From DATLFA01 sp039934635 (lineage in GTDB: Bacteria; Actinomycetota; Acidimicrobiia; Acidimicrobiales; WLNW01), in contig JBDTLT010000009.1 of NCBI GenBank assembly GCA_039934635.1, positions 8,366 to 72,365 of the forward strand: a DNA stretch of 64,000 nt, given 5' to 3'. The first letter of the stretch is position 1, and each line of letters begins with the position of its first letter. The notes under the pieces were generated by a model. The model saw only the letters and a list, made by a program, of their open reading frames with translations. It made no database searches and was not told where the DNA came from. Below are positions 60,730 to 64,000 of the stretch, one piece after another. Position numbers and translations under genes: made by a program.

Positions 60730-61506
60730 TCAGCCCGGTCTTGTCGACCGTGACCGGGTCGCCGCGAGGCGCTCGCGCCGCAGCTCTTCGGTCGCGGCAA
60801 CGACCTCGTGTTCGAGGGGATCGAGCGGACCGACGATCATCGCCAGCAGCCAATCGGCCAGGGCCGGGTTGCGGGCCAGTACGGGGCCGTGCGCGTAGGT
60901 CGCGACGACGCGCTCGGCCACCGCGCCTTCAGTCGGTGCTCCGGGGTCGGTTTTGCGCTCCGCAGGGCGCTCGGGCCGGCCGTTGCCCACCCCTTCGAGC
61001 ACCCGGCCGAGCACACGGGCATCGCGGCCGACCGCGGTCACTCCCTGATGGTTCTCGAAGCCGGAGATGAGCGGCAGACCGAGGGACGCGTCGGGCTCGA
61101 TCAACAGCTCACCGACCGCGCGAGGCCCGGCACCGACGGTCGTCGTGACATCGAGCAGCCCGAGCCCCGCCTCGTCGCCTTCGGCGCCCGGAAACGACTG
61201 GCCCACGATCTGATAGCCGGCACACACCGCGAAGATCACCGCGCCGCGCGAGTGCGCGCGGTTGATCGCGCCGCTGGCGCGCAGCTCGCGGGCGGCAAGT
61301 GTCTGGGGACGATCTTCGCCCCCACCGAGCAGGTAGAGGTCAGCCGTCTCAGGAAGCGCGGCGGCGTCGCCACACTCGATGCGCTCGACCGCGATGCCGC
61401 GCCAGCGCAACCGGTGTTCGAGCACGATGCCGTTGCCCCCGTCGCCATAGGTGCCGAGAAGCTCGGGCAACACGACGGCGATGCGTACCGCTGACACACG
61501 CGTCAT
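60730..61506 (-). CDS. gatD: lipid II isoglutaminyl synthase, glutaminase subunit GatD
   Basis: The 258-residue class I glutamine amidotransferase of the CobB/CobQ type has Cys95 (AVCAGYQIVGQSFPG) and His205 (TYAHGPVLARNP) in place. ELLGTYGDGGN is the typical N-terminal block. With MurT it amidates D-Glu of lipid II to D-isoglutamine, a cross-link requirement in many Gram-positives. Its ATG overlaps the MurT stop (ATGA), the expected operon arrangement. Confidence 0.93.
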   Translation of the reverse strand: MTRVSAVRIAVVLPELLGTYGDGGNGIVLEHRLRWRGIAVERIECGDAAALPETADLYLLGGGEDRPQTLAARELRASGAINRAHSRGAVIFAVCAGYQIVGQSFPGAEGDEAGLGLLDVTTTVGAGPRAVGELLIEPDASLGLPLISGFENHQGVTAVGRDARVLGRVLEGVGNGRPERPAERKTDPGAPTEGAVAERVVATYAHGPVLARNPALADWLLAMIVGPLDPLEHEVVAATEELRRERLAATRSRSTRPG

Positions 61507-62753
61507 CGTGCGACTCCCAACGCGCGGCGAACCTCACGAAATGCCGTGTAGTTCGCAACGACATCACGGTCGTCGGCGCGGGCGAGGTCCAGCGCACGAG
61601 CGAGGTCGGGCTCGGTCACGACGTCGACGTCCGCGTAGAGCAGGCGCACTGCGAGATCGTGACACCGCCGTCCGGAGGCAATCGCCTGCCTACCCCGCAA
61701 TCGCTCGAACGGCACGTCCCACAGCCACGACGTGTCCTTGCCGTCGGCGATCTCGGCATTGATGACGATCAACACCCGCCGCGTCGACTGCATCAACAAC
61801 TCGATGATCTCGATCCACCCGGCGGGATTCTTCGAAAGGTAGAGCCGGGCAGTGCTGCTGTCGCCCCACACGTAGTCGTAGCGTCCCTCGATGGCGCGGA
61901 TCGATGTCATTGCGTCGAGCGCGGTGCGGATGGAAATGCCGATCGCGTCGGCCGCCGCCAACGCCATCACCGCGTTGGTCTGGTTGTGACGGCCGGGTAC
62001 TCCGAGTACGACGGGCAAATCACCCACGTCTCTGCCCTCGACGACGAGGCCACCGTCGGCGGTGATCGACCACTGCGCGTCGGGGCGAGCAAGATCGCAC
62101 TGCGTACATTTCCAGTCGGCGCCGTCGAAATGGATGCGCGCTCCGCAGTTCGGACAACTGGTCGCGTCGACTTTCCAGTTACTACCCGCGGCCACCCACA
62201 CGACGTGCGGCGACGATCGTGCCGCGAACACCACTGCGGGGTCGTCGGCGTTGGCGACGACCGTCGTGGCGGGCGATGCGGCGATCCCCTGCCGCCACCG
62301 TTCGGCGGTCTTGCGGACTTCGGCGACCCGATCGAGTTGGTCGCGCGACAGGTTCAACAAGACCAGCACGTCGATCGCGGCGGCGGAGAGCAGCGCGGGA
62401 ACGTAGCCCTCGTCGACCTCGAGCACCGCGGTCGCGCCAGGCGCGGTATGACCGAGTGCAGTGACGATGCCGGCCGGCATGTTGGCGCCTTTGTCGTTGG
62501 TCGCAACCGGACCACGCGTACGAGCGGCCGCCGCCAGCAACGCGGTCGTCGTGGACTTACCGTTGGTCCCGCTGACGATCGCGATGGGACGACCGTCGAG
62601 TCGCAGTGCCAAGGCGTCGGGGGCAACCATCTGGATGACACGGCCCGCGATCACCTCGCCACTGCCGCGCCCGAGGCGGCGCGACGACCAACCCGCGGCA
62701 TCACCGAGCGCCGTGGCAACGACGAGGCGCAACCGTCGTAGGCGCGTCTTCAA
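61503..62753 (-). CDS. murT: lipid II isoglutaminyl synthase, Mur-ligase-like subunit MurT
   Basis: The 416-residue protein has the ATP P-loop SGTNGKST (about 61-68), a zinc ribbon (Cys200, 203, 216, 219) inserted in the central domain as typical of MurT, GRHNQTNAVMALAAA, and the C-terminal DUF1727-like region. It activates the lipid II gamma-carboxylate. The start is inferred as TTG 62753 because TTGA overlaps the racemase stop. TTG 62732 is an alternative, and no good ribosome site is seen. Coupling to GatD is certain by overlap. Confidence 0.92.
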   Translation of the reverse strand: MKTRLRRLRLVVATALGDAAGWSSRRLGRGSGEVIAGRVIQMVAPDALALRLDGRPIAIVSGTNGKSTTTALLAAAARTRGPVATNDKGANMPAGIVTALGHTAPGATAVLEVDEGYVPALLSAAAIDVLVLLNLSRDQLDRVAEVRKTAERWRQGIAASPATTVVANADDPAVVFAARSSPHVVWVAAGSNWKVDATSCPNCGARIHFDGADWKCTQCDLARPDAQWSITADGGLVVEGRDVGDLPVVLGVPGRHNQTNAVMALAAADAIGISIRTALDAMTSIRAIEGRYDYVWGDSSTARLYLSKNPAGWIEIIELLMQSTRRVLIVINAEIADGKDTSWLWDVPFERLRGRQAIASGRRCHDLAVRLLYADVDVVTEPDLARALDLARADDRDVVANYTAFREVRRALGVAR

Positions 62754-63886
62754 CCGACGGCACCACCCGCACGCAACGCGTCGATCTCGTCCGCCGAAAA
62801 CCCCCACGCGGCAAGGGCGGCATCGGTGCTGGCACCGGGCAGGTCCGCGCCGCGGGCAATGGCCGCCGACGTCCGAGAGAAGCGGGGTGCGGGTGCCGGC
62901 TGCACGATGCCGTCGACGCGCACGAACGAATTGCGCTCGTGGTTGTGCGCATCGGTGAGTGCGTCGTCGAAGCGGCGCACCGGCGCGACACATGCGTCGG
63001 TGCCGTCGAAGATCGCCGTCCATTCGGCCAGCGTCTTTTCTTGGATGCGCGCCGCGAACTTCTGCTTCATCGCCGGCCATTGTGACTTGTCGTTCTGCGC
63101 CGCCAACTCGTCGACCGAGAAGCCGAGGCCGTGGATCAATTCGGCATAGAACTGCGGCTCGATCGCGCCGACCGCGAGATGGCGCCCATCGGATGTCTCG
63201 TACACGTTGTAGTAGTGCGCGCCGCTGTCGAGCACGTTGGTACCGGCGCGGTCGGACCAGGCTCCGATGTCGCGCATGCCCCAGAACATCGCCATCATCA
63301 ACGACGCACCGTCGACCATCGCGGCGTCGATGATCTGACCCGTGCCCGATCGTTGGGCCTCGAACACGCCGCACATCATGCCGAAGGCCATCACCATGCC
63401 GCCGCCGCCGAAGTCACCGACGAGGTTGAGCGGTGGCAACGGCTTTTCGCCCTCGCGGGCCATTGCGCCGAGCGCACCCGACACTGCGATGTAGTCGATG
63501 TCGTGCCCGGCCGTGGGCGCCAGCGGGCCGTCTTGGCCCCAGCCGGTCATGCGGCCGTAGACGAGCCGGGGGTTACGGGCGAGGCACACGTCAGGGCCGA
63601 GCCCGAGTCGTTCCATCACGCCGGGGCGAAAGCCTTCGATCAAACCGTCGGCCTGCTCGACCAGCCGCAACACGACGTCGATGCCTTGCGGATCCTTGAG
63701 GTCGACCGCGGCGGACGGGCGTCCTCGGTTGAGGATCTGGGCGCGGGCCACCTCATTTGGCATACGAGACCCCGGGCGATCGACGCGAATGATGTCGGCC
63801 CCCATGTCGGACAGGACCATCGCGGCAAAGGGACCGGGCCCGATGCCGGCGATCTCGACGATGCGCAATCCCTCTAATGGACCCAT
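62750..63886 (-). CDS. mcr: alpha-methylacyl-CoA racemase
   Basis: The 378-residue class III CoA-transferase-fold protein keeps all residues of mycobacterial racemase: His128 (TAGHDIDYIA), Asp158 (LVGDFGGGGM) and Glu243 (AIEPQFYAEL). It epimerises the alpha-methyl of 2-methylacyl-CoA so that branched-chain or sterol side-chain acids can enter beta-oxidation. The ATG at 63886 begins the conserved domain (MGPLEGLRIVEIAGIGPGP). It is upstream of and overlaps MurT by 4 bases, an odd pairing of lipid catabolism and cell-wall synthesis. Confidence 0.93.
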   Translation of the reverse strand: MGPLEGLRIVEIAGIGPGPFAAMVLSDMGADIIRVDRPGSRMPNEVARAQILNRGRPSAAVDLKDPQGIDVVLRLVEQADGLIEGFRPGVMERLGLGPDVCLARNPRLVYGRMTGWGQDGPLAPTAGHDIDYIAVSGALGAMAREGEKPLPPLNLVGDFGGGGMVMAFGMMCGVFEAQRSGTGQIIDAAMVDGASLMMAMFWGMRDIGAWSDRAGTNVLDSGAHYYNVYETSDGRHLAVGAIEPQFYAELIHGLGFSVDELAAQNDKSQWPAMKQKFAARIQEKTLAEWTAIFDGTDACVAPVRRFDDALTDAHNHERNSFVRVDGIVQPAPAPRFSRTSAAIARGADLPGASTDAALAAWGFSADEIDALRAGGAVG

Positions 63887-64000
63887 GCGGCGCACCGTAG
63901 CGGAGCGGACGGCGAAAGTCGGGCGCGTGACCACGGTTCCGGGGCGGGTGGCGAGTAACTTCTCCCGGACCCCGACTTGCTGAGGCTGAAGACCCGCCCG

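Overview
The window is high-GC DNA, almost fully coding on both strands, with many GTG starts and stop/start overlaps (ATGA, GTGA, TGATG). Gene content suggests a free-living actinobacterium: MurT/GatD, mycobacterial-type alpha-methylacyl-CoA racemase, a WXG100 protein, many P450s, CaiB/BaiF CoA-transferases, amidohydrolases and crotonases. A lineage such as Acidimicrobiia is my inference, not shown by any marker gene. I saw no rRNA, tRNA, IS element, integrase, CRISPR array or phage gene. No gene-free stretch exceeds about 125 bases; the last 114 bases hold nothing I can name.

Layout. 1-1988 (-): two overlapping CaiB/BaiF CoA-transferase genes, the first cut by the window edge. 2024-4137 (+): a partner protein, a UGSC-family selenoprotein read through an in-frame TGA, and a SnoaL-like protein. 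4156-9099: a lipoprotein polysaccharide deacetylase (-), then SDR, P450 and a GT39-like membrane glycosyltransferase (+). 9167-15261: a CrtC/AttH-like protein, a beta-propeller lipoprotein, a secreted esterase and an acyltransferase-3/serine hydrolase fusion. 15269-19256: molybdopterin hydroxylase large subunit, class II aldolase, TauD dioxygenase. 19260-23775 (-): five-gene operon with a WXG100 protein, a formylglycine-generating enzyme and a lipoprotein. 23868-30611: GlpD, a crotonase, MFS plus Rieske oxygenase, a CoA-transferase and RidA. 30623-35170: fused E1 and a lipoyl-less E2 of a 2-oxoacid dehydrogenase, an SDR, an alpha/beta hydrolase.

35294-46577 carries three ACMSD-type amidohydrolases, and between them an NAD-linked formate dehydrogenase (36545-41746, -) whose catalytic subunit is also a selenoprotein and is split from its iron-sulfur N-terminal part. 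44680-48590 (-) is a coupled crotonase/P450/amidohydrolase/SDR operon. 48687-59908 (+) is a run of eight genes: MFS-spermidine-synthase-like protein, tandem EthD-like protein, epoxide hydrolase, unknown protein, P450, amidase, molybdopterin hydroxylase and D-2-hydroxyacid dehydrogenase. 59929-63886 (-) is racemase, MurT, GatD and a bicupin.

Overall this looks like an accessory catabolic region: activation by CoA transfer, oxidation by P450/Rieske/molybdenum enzymes, hydrolysis, beta-oxidation-type steps and formate oxidation. The most important observation is two independent in-frame TGA codons (3389-3391 on +, 41488-41486 on -). Each is followed at the right distance by a bacterial SECIS-type hairpin. 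Conventional gene calling would break both genes in two.
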